The notes: generated from the letters alone by a model not told the origin. DNA of 64,000 bases from Methanomicrobiaceae archaeon (GCA_029762625.1 JARVGI010000004.1:106561-170560), one strand, 5' to 3'; positions 17,420-26,693 are shown, counted from the stretch's first letter. Translations and numbers: made by a program.

Positions 17420-18433
17420 TCACCCCTGCTTGCTGGCGACGCTCACGTATTCGATCGCCGGTGTGCGTTCCACGTGCTCGCGCTGGCGGATTGCAGGCCG
17501 GATGCGTATGAGCCGCTTGTTCGGTCCGGGAACCGATCCCTTGATCATCACGTACCGGTTCCGCACCAGCCCGTAGTGGAGGAAACCCCCGTCCGGGTTG
17601 ATGCCATCGCCGTTCTCGCTGATCCTGAGAATGCGCTTGTTGAATTCGGTGCGCTGCTGGTAGCCGGTCTGGCCGATCTGGGGGACCTGCCAGCGGACAT
17701 GGTGCGGCGTCCACGGGCCGAGGTTGCCGATGTGCCGCTTCTTTCCGCCCCTGGAGTGTTTGCCCTTGCGGACCTGGATGCCCCAGCGCTTGACCGGGCC
17801 CTGCGTGCCTTTGCCGCGCGTGACCGCCGTCACGTCTACGTACTGGCCGCTTTTGACCACGTCTTCCACGTTCACCTCGTTTCCGAGCAGCGAAGCCGCA
17901 AATTCAACGCGGTCTGCAATGCTGCCTCCCGCCACCCGGACCTCCATGAGATCGGGCACCTTCTTCGGAATGCCGGTCAGCTTTGCGGGCTGGGTGTGCA
18001 TGAGGGCAAATACCTCGACGACCCTGCCCTCTCCGGCGAGGGTCCTGATGCGGTCGAGCGCTTCCCCGGCATTGTCTTTCCTGGGGAGCGGCATCCTGCC
18101 TCCCAGCGCTGCATCACACTGGTTGGTCCAGGCCTCCGCACATGCATGCCTGCCGTAGGTATCGGCATTGTAGGCGCGGATTCCCACCACCTTCATGGAG
18201 GGGATTTCGACGATCGTGACCGGAACCATGATATCCTTGCCCTCGGTGGGGCTGTGTTTGTGGTCATCGACCATGATGACATGCGTCATGCCGACTTTAT
18301 ACCCGGCAAAGCCCTGCAGCACCGGTTCACCCTCGTATTCGGGCCAGGAGTTGTAGCGTGGCACCTGGCTGCTGGCGCGCGTGCGCGGGCTGTAGGCAAG
18401 TGAACCCCTGCGTGGTCTTGTTTTTGCTGGCAT
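17420..18433 (-). CDS. rpl3: 50S ribosomal protein uL3
   Basis: Large-subunit assembly initiator, 337 residues, archaeal/eukaryotic length. It begins [20 protein letters not shown] and contains [20 protein letters not shown] and the central extension [24 protein letters not shown] basic segment that approaches the peptidyl transferase centre. GAGGATTGAT upstream of ATG 18433 is a good SD. An 81-base gap separates it from the SPOUT gene. Confidence 0.96.
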   Translation of the reverse strand: MPAKTRPRRGSLAYSPRTRASSQVPRYNSWPEYEGEPVLQGFAGYKVGMTHVIMVDDHKHSPTEGKDIMVPVTIVEIPSMKVVGIRAYNADTYGRHACAEAWTNQCDAALGGRMPLPRKDNAGEALDRIRTLAGEGRVVEVFALMHTQPAKLTGIPKKVPDLMEVRVAGGSIADRVEFAASLLGNEVNVEDVVKSGQYVDVTAVTRGKGTQGPVKRWGIQVRKGKHSRGGKKRHIGNLGPWTPHHVRWQVPQIGQTGYQQRTEFNKRILRISENGDGINPDGGFLHYGLVRNRYVMIKGSVPGPNKRLIRIRPAIRQREHVERTPAIEYVSVASKQG

Positions 18434-18514
18434 AGTTCAATCAATCCTCATTCATATTCGGTTCATTCGGGGAGGCGGGAATGCCGCCGTCCTCACTGCG
18501 GTGTCCACGGGAAA

Positions 18515-19363
18515 TCAGCGATTTCGCGTGGATTCCGCCACATTCAACAATGCGAGAGCGGCGATGACCGCCTCTTCCGTGCGCACCGTGGCCGAACCCT
18601 GACCGGGAACCACGTTGAACACCGCATCGGTGAATTCCGAGATTGAGCGCTTCTCATCCGCAAGGATTGAACGGACGCTGCGGCCCGGGCCGCCGAACAC
18701 GACTGTCACGCTGCCCTTCAGGCGCTTCCCCAGATCGCTCATGGCTTCGGTCGTCACCGCCATGCCGTCAACCGATGTGACGATGGCATGATCGGCCTGC
18801 GCCATGAGGCGGGAGAGCGAGGGGTGCGTGGTCGTGCGGTAGCCCCGGTAGCCTGGCGATTCTTCCGGCGTGCACCGGAAAGCCCCGTCTCGCGAATAGA
18901 TCCTGACCGTGATGCGCCTTCCTGCCGGCATGCTGTGATCCAGCGGAAGAGGGCTCGTTGCACCAACGTCCACCCAGGCGCATTCGTCAGATCCTACGTC
19001 TATCATCCCGTTGTGACTGAGCACAACTCCTTCTCGGTATTGACCCTCCTCGAGCGAGGAGGTAACCATGTGATGAGGCATCCGCAACGGCGGAAGGACC
19101 CCCGCATGCCGCAGCAGTTCAGAGCGCCCGAACAGGTGCTTTCTGAGGTACTGCGGTGTCTCGGCATACTGCAGGAGGGCCGTCATCTCCCGCAATTCAG
19201 GATGGCGGCGATCCCGGTAGAGGGCAATTCCATCAACCCGGAAGACTGCTGCCGCCCGGGCGATCTGGCCCACCTTGTATGCCCTGAGTTTGGGGTCCGC
19301 GGTTTCTGCCGTGAATGACGAGGGAATGGCCATCGAAAGGTGGTATGAACGTTTCGGCTCCAT
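18515..19363 (-). CDS. putative SPOUT-family RNA methyltransferase (DUF171)
   Basis: Predicted knotted SPOUT-class RNA methyltransferase, 282 residues, of the archaeal family placed before uL3 in many euryarchaea and often named putative RNA uridine N3-methyltransferase. The N-terminal part has MAIPSSFTAETADPKLRAYK and GQIARAAAVFRVDGIALYRD. The C-terminal knot has VTVVFGGPGRSVRSIL and FNVVPGQGSATVRTEEAV, the cofactor-binding loops. An internal OB-like domain lies around residues 105-180. ATG 19363 is used because the frame upstream only offers TTG. It is the first gene of the superoperon. Confidence 0.85.
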   Translation of the reverse strand: MEPKRSYHLSMAIPSSFTAETADPKLRAYKVGQIARAAAVFRVDGIALYRDRRHPELREMTALLQYAETPQYLRKHLFGRSELLRHAGVLPPLRMPHHMVTSSLEEGQYREGVVLSHNGMIDVGSDECAWVDVGATSPLPLDHSMPAGRRITVRIYSRDGAFRCTPEESPGYRGYRTTTHPSLSRLMAQADHAIVTSVDGMAVTTEAMSDLGKRLKGSVTVVFGGPGRSVRSILADEKRSISEFTDAVFNVVPGQGSATVRTEEAVIAALALLNVAESTRNR

Positions 19364-19413
19364 TCCCCGCAACAGATAACCCCATAACGGTTTCCTAACT
19401 ATTCACCAGAATT

Positions 19414-19423
19414 CAATATAAAA
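19414..19423 (-). promoter_or_regulatory. TATA box of the ribosomal superoperon
   Basis: Minus-strand TTTTATATTG, about 50 bases upstream of the SPOUT gene start, predicts a transcript start near 19392 and a leader of about 30 nt. It is the only strong TATA element before the 15-kb operon. Confidence 0.65.
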
Positions 19424-19508
19424 CTTGTTATAGGCCGTGGAGCCGGATTACGAATGCGGCGGTGCGGAGCCATGAAAAAATCAACAGGGTACACTGGATG
19501 CGCCGGTG

Positions 19509-19913
19509 TCACCCGAAGTAGAGCTCGCCATCGTCGTTGATATACACATCGATTTTTTCACGGATAAATCGCCCTCTGATTCGCTCGGGGACCGACTCAC
19601 GCAGGCGGTTGATCAGACTGATGGTGTCGTACCGTACCTTGATATTCACTTTTTCCGCCTCCACAAAAATGTCCCTGACGGCGTCGAGGACGTCGGTTCC
19701 GTCACGGATGGTATAGATATGGGTTGCATCGAGCGTGTAGAAAAATTCGAGCGTTTCTTTGGCTTTCCGGATGTTTTCCAGTGCCGCTTTTTCAATGGTG
19801 CAGATGTTTGCTTTCGACGTGTGGATGAGATCGGCGATCTGCTGCTGTGTCAACCCCTGTCTTCTGTAGCGCAACACCTCCTTCTGCCGATCGGTAATAA
19901 GCCCCTGTTTCAT
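19509..19913 (-). CDS. tfx: Tfx-family DNA-binding protein
   Basis: Transcription regulator of 134 residues. The N-terminal helix-turn-helix (residues about 5-50: [20 protein letters not shown] then [17 protein letters not shown]) matches the Tfx family. In Methanothermobacter the founding member binds near the promoter of the molybdenum formylmethanofuran dehydrogenase operon. The C-terminal part is a small alpha/beta domain with [13 protein letters not shown] at the end. Here the gene is divergent from mtd, so a regulatory link with mtd is plausible but inferred. Confidence 0.85.
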   Translation of the reverse strand: MKQGLITDRQKEVLRYRRQGLTQQQIADLIHTSKANICTIEKAALENIRKAKETLEFFYTLDATHIYTIRDGTDVLDAVRDIFVEAEKVNIKVRYDTISLINRLRESVPERIRGRFIREKIDVYINDDGELYFG

Positions 19914-20054
19914 CGTATCAATGTAAGCACATCAAAATTTAAACACTTTTCTTTAACACGCGCCTTCCGGAAAAACGAAATTAAGTCTGATTCAAAACTT
20001 TTATTACCAAACTTGATGATATTGTGTTGTTCCTCAAATTTGAGAGGTGTAAAC
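19914..20054. promoter_or_regulatory. divergent tfx/mtd promoter region
   Basis: A minus-strand TATA element (GTTTAAATTTT, plus coordinates 19934-19944) serves tfx. A plus-strand TATA box (acttttatta, 19997-20006) serves mtd and predicts a start near 20027. The mtd ATG at 20055 has GAGAGGTG upstream. The AT-rich interval is the natural place for a Tfx operator, but no clear palindrome is visible. Confidence 0.6.
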
Positions 20055-20894
20055 ATGGTAGTTAAAGTCGGAGTTGCAAAACTAGGCAATATTGCAAGCG
20101 GTGTAATGGTCGAGCTTCTGCTCGACGAGCGTGCAGACCGTGAAGATATGATCACCTTCATGGCAACCAGCGGAACCAAGCTCCAGCCCGAGGACGTCGA
20201 CCGTGTCGTCTCGAACCTCAAGGCATGGGGACCTGACTTCGCCATCGTCGTCTCCCCGAACGGCGTTCTCCCCGGACCCACCGGTGCTCGCGAGGCCCTC
20301 GCCGAAGCAGGCATCCCCGTCATCGTCATTACCGACGATGTCACCACCAAGAAAGAATGGGCGGACCTCAAAGAGAGCAAGTTCGGCTATATCATCCAGA
20401 AAGCAGACGCCATGATCGGCGCGCGCCGCGAGTTCCTCGACCCGATCGAAATGGCGGACTACAACGGCAACCTGGTCAAGGTGCTCTCCGTGACCGGTGC
20501 ATTCCGCAAGATGCAGATCGCAATCGACGAGGTCATCGACCAGGTCAAGGCAGGCAAGAAGGGCGCCGACCTCGAGCTGCCCAAGATCGTCGTGACCGCC
20601 GACAAGGCAGTCAAAGATGAGTTCAGCAACCCCTACGCCTACGCAAAGGCGCGTGCAGCGTTCGAGATCGCAGCAGCAGTCGCCATGGTCAACGTGAAGG
20701 GGTGCTTCATGACCAAGGGATTCGAGAACTACGTCCCTATCGTCGCCAGCGCTCACGAGATGATGCGCGCAGCAACCGTGCTCTGCGACGAGGCACGCGA
20801 GATCGAGAAGGGCGTCGACGGTGTGGTCCGCAAGCCCCACAAGAACGATGGTACCATCGTCTCCAAGACCACGCTGATCAGCAAGCCCGAGTAA
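20055..20894 (+). CDS. mtd: F420-dependent methylenetetrahydromethanopterin dehydrogenase
   Basis: Reversible reduction of methenyl- to methylene-tetrahydromethanopterin with reduced coenzyme F420, a central step of methanogenesis from CO2. The 279-residue sequence begins [20 protein letters not shown] and matches Mtd closely, including [20 protein letters not shown] and the conserved [18 protein letters not shown]. Codon use is strongly biased toward C-ending codons, as expected for an abundant enzyme. The longer frame upstream crosses the promoter; ATG 20055 with its SD is the true start. Confidence 0.97.
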   Translation: MVVKVGVAKLGNIASGVMVELLLDERADREDMITFMATSGTKLQPEDVDRVVSNLKAWGPDFAIVVSPNGVLPGPTGAREALAEAGIPVIVITDDVTTKKEWADLKESKFGYIIQKADAMIGARREFLDPIEMADYNGNLVKVLSVTGAFRKMQIAIDEVIDQVKAGKKGADLELPKIVVTADKAVKDEFSNPYAYAKARAAFEIAAAVAMVNVKGCFMTKGFENYVPIVASAHEMMRAATVLCDEAREIEKGVDGVVRKPHKNDGTIVSKTTLISKPE

Positions 20895-20904
20895 CTCGAT
20901 AGTA

Positions 20905-20917
20905 CAACCTTTTTTTC
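20905..20917 (+). terminator. T-run terminator after mtd
   Basis: CCTTTTTTTCCGG lies about 15 bases after the mtd stop codon, as expected for archaeal oligo-T termination. Confidence 0.5.
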
Positions 20918-21009
20918 CGGCATCCATCGCCGGCATTGTTCCCGGTATCCGCCACCCCACCGTGGAGCGGGTGCTGGCGGCGGTCGGTGAGAACAGACGC
21001 GTCGAAGGG

Positions 21010-21933
21010 CTACCGTGCGCGATACCGTGCGGCGAATGCCTCGGGGAGCGTGAGGATCACCGGTTCGAGGTGGAGGCGCTCCATGAACGCCGAGTCGCTG
21101 GTTGACCACGGGTTCGGGTTGATCCGTGCGATCATGGAACAAAATGCGCGAAAACCCGATTCGCATCCCGGTTTTTCAAAAAATATGGAGGCGTTGAACG
21201 CCATCGATCCCGTGTCCCGGTAGAGGCCGATGATCTCACGCATTCCTTCGGCGATGCAGTCGGTGTAGGGTTCGGCTTCCTCGAGGGTGCGGACGGGGAG
21301 GAGACCGCGCACCTCGCGTTCGCCGAGCGGGACGGCGCTGGCGACCCACGGGATTTCATCGCCGAAAAGGTACCTTCCCGCGCGTGTTTCATGGGCGAGA
21401 AGGTCATCGCGGTAGATGGTGCCGTGCCGTGCACGGTAGCGGTTGCATCCGGCGAGATAGCATTCCGCGAGCACCGAGGGCCTGCGGTCGGCAATCCCCT
21501 GCAGGTGGGGGTGGGGGATGCTCGCACCTGCCGAGGGCAGGTAGTTCCAGTTGATGCTCGCGTATCCCCCGTGCTTCCGCAGCGAGCCTATCTGGCCGAG
21601 GAGAGCATCGGACAGCTGGCGGACGCTGAACCGGTCGACCTCGTGGTCGCGGGAGATCACCGTCACCGTATGGCACTCGGCAAAAGGGTAGAGGTTGGGG
21701 AAGGTGATGCTTTCGCCGACCTCGATGCGCGTGCCGTCCTCGAACACCGGCGTTGCCTCCCGCACCCGGTCCGGGCAGAACGGGCATTCGCCGACCGAGG
21801 GGCCCGGGGCATAGTGCTTCCCGATGCCCCGCTTTATCCGCTCGGGGCTGATCCTGCACCGGAGACCGGTGAGGCGCTCGCGCCTGTACTGCACGATCCC
21901 CCTCTCTGTGCCGATCTGCGCGATGTCAAACAT
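21010..21933 (-). CDS. galactose-1-phosphate uridylyltransferase-like protein (HIT superfamily)
   Basis: A 307-residue nucleotidyltransferase of the GalT branch. A zinc-type motif CPFCPDR is near residue 50, and the HIT-like active site PHPHLQG near residue 155 supplies the histidine that would carry the nucleotidyl group. A second half contains NASIFFEKPG and MIARINPNPWSTSD. Family members exchange UMP between sugar phosphates; the true archaeal substrate is unknown. ATG 21933 is chosen; a GTG two codons upstream is possible. It is a lone sugar-type gene between mtd and mer. Confidence 0.75.
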   Translation of the reverse strand: MFDIAQIGTERGIVQYRRERLTGLRCRISPERIKRGIGKHYAPGPSVGECPFCPDRVREATPVFEDGTRIEVGESITFPNLYPFAECHTVTVISRDHEVDRFSVRQLSDALLGQIGSLRKHGGYASINWNYLPSAGASIPHPHLQGIADRRPSVLAECYLAGCNRYRARHGTIYRDDLLAHETRAGRYLFGDEIPWVASAVPLGEREVRGLLPVRTLEEAEPYTDCIAEGMREIIGLYRDTGSMAFNASIFFEKPGCESGFRAFCSMIARINPNPWSTSDSAFMERLHLEPVILTLPEAFAARYRAR

Positions 21934-22032
21934 TTCCACGCTCAAAAATGGCTGCTCTCAGGGTATGCATCTTTCGATAGAAGCTGAGGGTGAAAAAGGA
22001 AAAAAAGATACCGGGGTGGAGAATCCACACGC

Positions 22033-23022
22033 TCAAACGATGTACTTGCCGATCAGGCGGATGGAGGTGACCATGTCGGGGCCCAGCGGGGATCCGAAGA
22101 TGACCTGGGTCACACCGGCTGCCATGAGGTCGTCGCACTTCTGCTTGCACATCTCGGGGGTGCCTGCAATGGTGAATGCGTCGATCTCGGCATCGCCGAC
22201 GAGGCCGCCCACCGTCTTGAAGTCGAAGCGTGCGAGGGCTTCCTTGATCTTGGCGACGTTGCCCATGTCGAGACCGTGGCGCTCCAGCAGCGGGGGCGGC
22301 GATCCTGCGGCGATGAATGCGGCAACGATCTTTGCAGCGTTGCGTGCCTTCTTGACGTCCTCGTCCACAGAGATCGCGGTATAGGCACCGACATCGTGCT
22401 TCTTGCGGCCTGCTGCTTCCTGCGCCTGCTTGATGATGGGGATTGCGATCTCGAAGTCCTTGGGGTTGGACGCGTTGATGAGCGATCCGTCGCCGATCTC
22501 ACCTGCAAGCGCGAGCATCTTGGGTCCCTGTGCACCGATGTAGACGGGGATGCCCTTCTTGCCGGGGAGCTGGACACCGGTCAGCTTTGCACCGTCGTAG
22601 TCGAAGAACTCAAACTCGCCGGTCTTCTTGACCTCCTCACCTTCGAGGAGTTTCCGGATCTGGATGACGCCCTCCTTCAGGCGTGCAACGGGTTTTTCGC
22701 CCTCGATTGCGAGCTTGGGGAGCGTGGAGAGGTCGCCGGGTCCGATGCCGAGCACCGCACGACCATCGGAGATCTCGTTGAGGGTTGCCATGAAGGACGC
22801 GATGGCCGCGGGGGTGTCGGTGAAGGTGTTCATGATACCCGGGCCCATCTTCAGGGTGTCGGTCTCCATTGCGATTGCGGCGAGGGTCGGGTAGCAGTGG
22901 CGGTTGTTGTAATGGTTGGTAATCCACGCAAAATCGATATCCTTGGATTCTGCGAGCTTACAGTAGGTCACTACCTGCTTGACGGTTATGTTTCCTGGCA
23001 CAAATTCAATACCATAAGACAA
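22033..23022 (-). CDS. mer: F420-dependent methylenetetrahydromethanopterin reductase
   Basis: Reduces methylene- to methyl-tetrahydromethanopterin with reduced F420, the step after Mtd. The 329-residue bacterial-luciferase-type TIM barrel begins MSYGIEFVPGNITVKQVVTY and includes FAWITNHYNNRHCYPTLAAI and the F420-binding GIGPGDLSTLPKLAIEG region. Length and sequence match Mer throughout. The codon use shows the same high-expression bias as mtd. A strong TATA box at 23059-23070 gives a leader of only about 15-20 nt. Confidence 0.97.
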   Translation of the reverse strand: MSYGIEFVPGNITVKQVVTYCKLAESKDIDFAWITNHYNNRHCYPTLAAIAMETDTLKMGPGIMNTFTDTPAAIASFMATLNEISDGRAVLGIGPGDLSTLPKLAIEGEKPVARLKEGVIQIRKLLEGEEVKKTGEFEFFDYDGAKLTGVQLPGKKGIPVYIGAQGPKMLALAGEIGDGSLINASNPKDFEIAIPIIKQAQEAAGRKKHDVGAYTAISVDEDVKKARNAAKIVAAFIAAGSPPPLLERHGLDMGNVAKIKEALARFDFKTVGGLVGDAEIDAFTIAGTPEMCKQKCDDLMAAGVTQVIFGSPLGPDMVTSIRLIGKYIV

Positions 23023-23058
23023 GGTTATTTCACCTCATTGAGTTATTAAAGCGACCAG

Positions 23059-23070
23059 ATTTATAAACGT
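23059..23070 (-). promoter_or_regulatory. TATA box of mer with flanking inverted repeat
   Basis: Minus-strand ACGTTTATAAAT, with transcript start expected near 23039. A short exact inverted repeat (AAACG-TTAT-CGTTT, 23065-23078) overlaps its upstream BRE side. Confidence 0.6.
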
Positions 23071-23306
23071 TATCGTTTCATCGGGAAATGCGCCGTACGG
23101 GGAACGATTGGGTGGCGGCCGGAATCATGCCCGGGGTGAATTCCCCGGCATCACACAGCACCGCCGCCCGAATCCCGTACAGGAGCAGCATCATTTAATA
23201 GCGTCCTGCACCAAAAGTAATTATTGATCATTCTGCATCGTGAACAGGGAACTGAAGGAAAGAGTGCGTATCATACTCACTGCTTCACTATCACGAAACG
23301 ATACCC

Positions 23307-25283
23307 ATGAGAGTTCTTGCCATTGGACTGGGCGGTGCGGGCTGCAGGATCGTCGATCATCTCTACGATCACGACGTGCGCAGCAGGGTGGGGTGCCTGA
23401 GCCCCATCGCCATCGATACCGACGTGAACACGCTGCTGCAGCTGCGCTACCTCCCCGACACTGCAAAAGTGCATTTCCCCCCCATCGATCCCGACCAGCA
23501 CTACGACGCACGATCCACGGTGGACATCGAAGAGGTGATGACCATCATCCAGAAGACGGACACCGTAGAGATTGATTCCATCATGATCTTTTGCGGCCTC
23601 GGCGGGTCGATGGTCGATACTCTCTCCCTGATCGCTCCCGAACTGCGCAAGTCCTTTATCGAGCCGATTTTTGCCGCGGTCACCCTCCCCTGCCTTGTGG
23701 AAGGCAACCGGCGGTCGTCGAAAGCGGCGGATGATATCGATATGGTCGAAAAGCACGTCGATGCCGCAATCCTCTTCGACAACGAGACATGGCACCGCAA
23801 AATCAAAGAGACCTTCGAAGAAGGGGAGGATGCCGAGAACCGGCCACGGTTTTCCAAGACGGCAAAGAGCATGCCCTCGAACCCCCGCGATATCTACCGC
23901 CTCCTCAACGAGCGCATCGCACGCCAGATCGGCCTTCTGCTCCGTGCGGGCGAGTTCAATGAAGAGGGGCTCGAAGTCTCCGAAGTGGTGCTCGACGCAG
24001 GCGAGATCCTCAACACGCTCAAGGGAAACGGTCTCGTGGCGGTGGGGTATGCCTCGGAACCCCTGCCCCGAAGCCTGCTGGGGATCTTCGACCGCTGGCG
24101 ATCGTCGCGGTACTTTTTCGAGGGGGCACAGATACGCGCCGCCCGGATCGTCTCGCTGGCAAAGCAGGCGGTGTACGAGGACATCTCCATCCCCTGCGAC
24201 CTCACCAGCGCCGACAAGGCCCTCGTCCTTATCGCAGGGCCGTCCACGGAGCTCTCGATGAAGGGGTTCCAGACGGTCCGCAAATGGATCGACCGCAGTA
24301 TCGCCGGACTGGAGATGCGGTCGGGCGATTATCCGGTGAAGAACACCCGCTTTGTGGCCATCATCATCATGCTCTCGGGGCTGGACAACATCCCCCGCGT
24401 CGAGGAGATCCGGGAGATCAGGGAGGTGTACCTCGTCGAGCGCGAACAGCAGGAACGGAGGCGCGAGGAGGAGCTGCTTATCGCCGAGGATGTGACGCTC
24501 GATCCGGTTGATGAGCGCATGGCGTTCGGGCCGCACGCGGGGCGCCCCGTGTACGACGTCTCCCGTATCGGCGGCGCATCCCGTGCCGCCGCACCGGAGG
24601 AGCCCGCCCTCAAGGATGAGATGATCACCGTCGTATCGAAGAAGAACAAGGACGACGGTGCGCACCGGCACCTGCTGCGCGATGACGCCATCCTGCTCTC
24701 CGCACAGGAAGGGAGCGACGATGACGACGAACGGATCATGCTCCCGAAAAAGCCGGATGCGATCATTCTCGACATGACCCGGCAGACCTCGGGCGGCGAG
24801 CGGATGGCCCCGAAGGATTCGGCGCTGGGCATCCGGGAGTCGCGCTACGGCATGGGGATGCCGCGGGCGGACAAACGCGGCGATTCGGATCTCTCCGTAA
24901 AAAGCCCGCCGAAACCAAAGGACGGGATCATCGACGGGGAGCGGATCGTGATCCACGCCGAGCGCACCCGCTCGCCTGCAGGCATTATCGACGGGGAAAT
25001 GGTCACGATCACATCGCCGGGCAAAAAGATCCATGAACTGATCCGGGATGACGAGGGCGTGAGAATGAAAGGATCCGCATCGGGGGTAAAGGACGGGATG
25101 CTCGGGCATGCCGAGAAGACGCTCTCCTCGAAGGGTTCGAAGGCCAAAGAGCCCGAAATTGCCAAACGGCGCCTGAATATTATTTATGAGGCGGAAGACG
25201 AGTTTGTTCCCGAAGAACCCGATGCGCAGGCGCCGCCCGAGAAAAACGAAGAGGACGAAGATATCATCTTCTGGATACCGTAG
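23307..25283 (+). CDS. divergent FtsZ/CetZ (tubulin superfamily) protein with long disordered tail
   Basis: A 658-residue protein. Residues 1-380 align in outline with archaeal tubulin/FtsZ-like proteins: GLGGAGCR nucleotide loop at 7-14, AIDTDVNTL at 35-43, the T4-loop position at 96-105, FDN at 157-159, NERIARQIGLLLRAGE near 201 and a T7-like CDLTSAD at 297-303, then GDYPV near 340 as in CetZ-like proteins. The T4 loop reads CGLGGSMVDT instead of GGGTGTG, so normal GTP binding is doubtful. Residues 390-658 are charged and low-complexity, with two GIIDGE repeats. It is not the main cell-division FtsZ. Role unknown; membrane remodelling or shape control is inference. Confidence 0.75.
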   Translation: MRVLAIGLGGAGCRIVDHLYDHDVRSRVGCLSPIAIDTDVNTLLQLRYLPDTAKVHFPPIDPDQHYDARSTVDIEEVMTIIQKTDTVEIDSIMIFCGLGGSMVDTLSLIAPELRKSFIEPIFAAVTLPCLVEGNRRSSKAADDIDMVEKHVDAAILFDNETWHRKIKETFEEGEDAENRPRFSKTAKSMPSNPRDIYRLLNERIARQIGLLLRAGEFNEEGLEVSEVVLDAGEILNTLKGNGLVAVGYASEPLPRSLLGIFDRWRSSRYFFEGAQIRAARIVSLAKQAVYEDISIPCDLTSADKALVLIAGPSTELSMKGFQTVRKWIDRSIAGLEMRSGDYPVKNTRFVAIIIMLSGLDNIPRVEEIREIREVYLVEREQQERRREEELLIAEDVTLDPVDERMAFGPHAGRPVYDVSRIGGASRAAAPEEPALKDEMITVVSKKNKDDGAHRHLLRDDAILLSAQEGSDDDDERIMLPKKPDAIILDMTRQTSGGERMAPKDSALGIRESRYGMGMPRADKRGDSDLSVKSPPKPKDGIIDGERIVIHAERTRSPAGIIDGEMVTITSPGKKIHELIRDDEGVRMKGSASGVKDGMLGHAEKTLSSKGSKAKEPEIAKRRLNIIYEAEDEFVPEEPDAQAPPEKNEEDEDIIFWIP

Positions 25284-25319
25284 CGCTCCCCCCATTTTTT
25301 CCGGCGATTCTCGCAATGC

Positions 25320-26270
25320 TTATTGCAGCAATTTGGCGTAGCTGATAGTGCCCCCCCCGATCTCTGTCCGGAAGGTGAATCCCTTCTCGATGGCGTTGGC
25401 GATGAGGTTCATCCCGCTGTACGCGACGATGGAGAGGCGATAGGGGTCGTCCCTGAGGTTGAACACCTGCGTGTCCATGGTGACCGGAAATACGAACCCC
25501 CGGTCCCGCATCAGCGCGATAACCTCCTCCACCCGCGCCTGTGCAGACGCCGGCACCTGCCGCACGTTCGCCAGCACGACCCCGGTGCCGGTGGCAACCG
25601 TACTGCCGACCGATGTCAGGCCCGCGGAGATGAAGAGCTGCAGGGGATCGACGGTGGTGCCCCGGTAGCCGATGAGATCGGCGAAGGCCTCGGCCCGGCC
25701 GTCCCGGACCGCGAGGCGCCCGCCGTAGGCCATGTTCACGGGGACGCCCGCCTTCTGGATCACGCCGTCCATGGTGATGCTGCAGACGGTGATCAGGCCG
25801 GTGTGGGCCGGCGGGATGCGCGGGTCCTGGTCGATGATGCCGTACCGGGAGAAAAAGCCCATGCCGCGTTCGATGACCTCGTCGAATGCCGCCGAAACGC
25901 CTTCCACGTCCTCGTCGGCAACGACGGAGAGGTTGTAGGCGACGTCCCCCGTGCCGGTGCGGGGATCGAAGGTGCTGCGGAACGCAAGCCGCTCGAGTTT
26001 CGAGATCACGAACCCTATCCGCTCTTCCACGAGTGCGCACTCGATCTCGGCGATCCCGCTGGGGGTGAGCAGCCTGCCTTTGTTGCCCACTTTCCAGGTG
26101 AACCCCATGTCGTCGAGCTCGCTGAGGTAGTACTGCACCGCCCGGTCGCTGAGCACGAAGCCGCGTTCGGCCATGAGTTCGGAGAGGCGCTTCGCCCCCA
26201 TCGGTTCGGTGGTCTCGCTGAGGATGCGCAAAATCTCCAGCCATTTTCGCTCGGACCTGGTAAAGCTCAT
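25320..26270 (-). CDS. NrpR-family transcriptional regulator (HTH plus one DUF128 domain)
   Basis: A 316-residue repressor-like protein. Residues 1-70 form a winged helix (RSERKWLEILRILSETTEPM and SDRAVQYYLSELDDMGFTWK). The rest is a single NrpR effector domain of about 240 residues with GLITVCSITMDGVIQKAGVP and TSVGSTVATGTGVVLANVRQ. In methanogens NrpR represses nitrogen assimilation genes and is released by 2-oxoglutarate; many carry two effector domains or a separate partner. ATG 26270 has GGAGGC upstream and overlaps the stop of the dCTP deaminase-like gene. The longer frame to 26555 is antisense-driven GC frame extension. Confidence 0.85.
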   Translation of the reverse strand: MSFTRSERKWLEILRILSETTEPMGAKRLSELMAERGFVLSDRAVQYYLSELDDMGFTWKVGNKGRLLTPSGIAEIECALVEERIGFVISKLERLAFRSTFDPRTGTGDVAYNLSVVADEDVEGVSAAFDEVIERGMGFFSRYGIIDQDPRIPPAHTGLITVCSITMDGVIQKAGVPVNMAYGGRLAVRDGRAEAFADLIGYRGTTVDPLQLFISAGLTSVGSTVATGTGVVLANVRQVPASAQARVEEVIALMRDRGFVFPVTMDTQVFNLRDDPYRLSIVAYSGMNLIANAIEKGFTFRTEIGGGTISYAKLLQ

Positions 26271-26692
26271 CTCGCCTCCACCGACCCCTTGCTGTCCTGG
26301 TAGCGCCCTTCGTAGAGGTGCACGCCGTCTCGCACCTCGTGCAGGATGAGCTGCACCACCCGGTCCCCCTCGAAGAGGAGGACGTCCTCGTCGCCCATGG
26401 TGACCAGGCAGAGGGTCAGCTGCCCGCGAAAGCCCGGATCGACGAATCCCCCGCCGAGCAGGACGCCCTGTCTCCCGAACGAGGAGCGGCACCGCATGGT
26501 GGCGGCGACGTCGGCGGGGAGCTCCACCCACTCGAGCGAGTGCACCAGCGTGCACCGCCCCCGTTCGAGCACGTAGTCGTTGCCGGCCCGGAGGTCGTAG
26601 GAGGCGGGCTGCTGGCTCTCGTCGGCGTAGGGCCGGATCACCAGATCCCCCTCGTCCCGCCTTCGCGTGATTTCAATCGCAGAGAGAATCAT
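26267..26692 (-). CDS. dCTP deaminase/dUTPase-superfamily protein
   Basis: A 141-residue nucleotide hydrolase-like protein, shorter than typical dCTP deaminase (about 190). It contains RSSFGRQGV (69-77), GGFVDPGFRGQLTL (81-94) and GDRVVQLIL (109-117), the shared fold signatures. The catalytic glutamate of dCTP deaminase normally sits in a T-L-E-L context; here the sequence is TLCLV with Cys95. The enzyme may therefore act as a dUTPase-like triphosphatase or not deaminate at all. It is co-transcribed with the NrpR-type gene. The ATG is 24 bases from a shared promoter with tRNA-Arg. Confidence 0.75.
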   Translation of the reverse strand: MILSAIEITRRRDEGDLVIRPYADESQQPASYDLRAGNDYVLERGRCTLVHSLEWVELPADVAATMRCRSSFGRQGVLLGGGFVDPGFRGQLTLCLVTMGDEDVLLFEGDRVVQLILHEVRDGVHLYEGRYQDSKGSVEAR

Positions 26693-26693
26693 T

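Noticed and set aside
23277..25316. 679-codon open frame antisense to the FtsZ-like gene
   Set aside because: The plus-strand protein has recognisable motifs and C-ending codon bias; the antisense product is Arg/His/Asp-rich with no domain.
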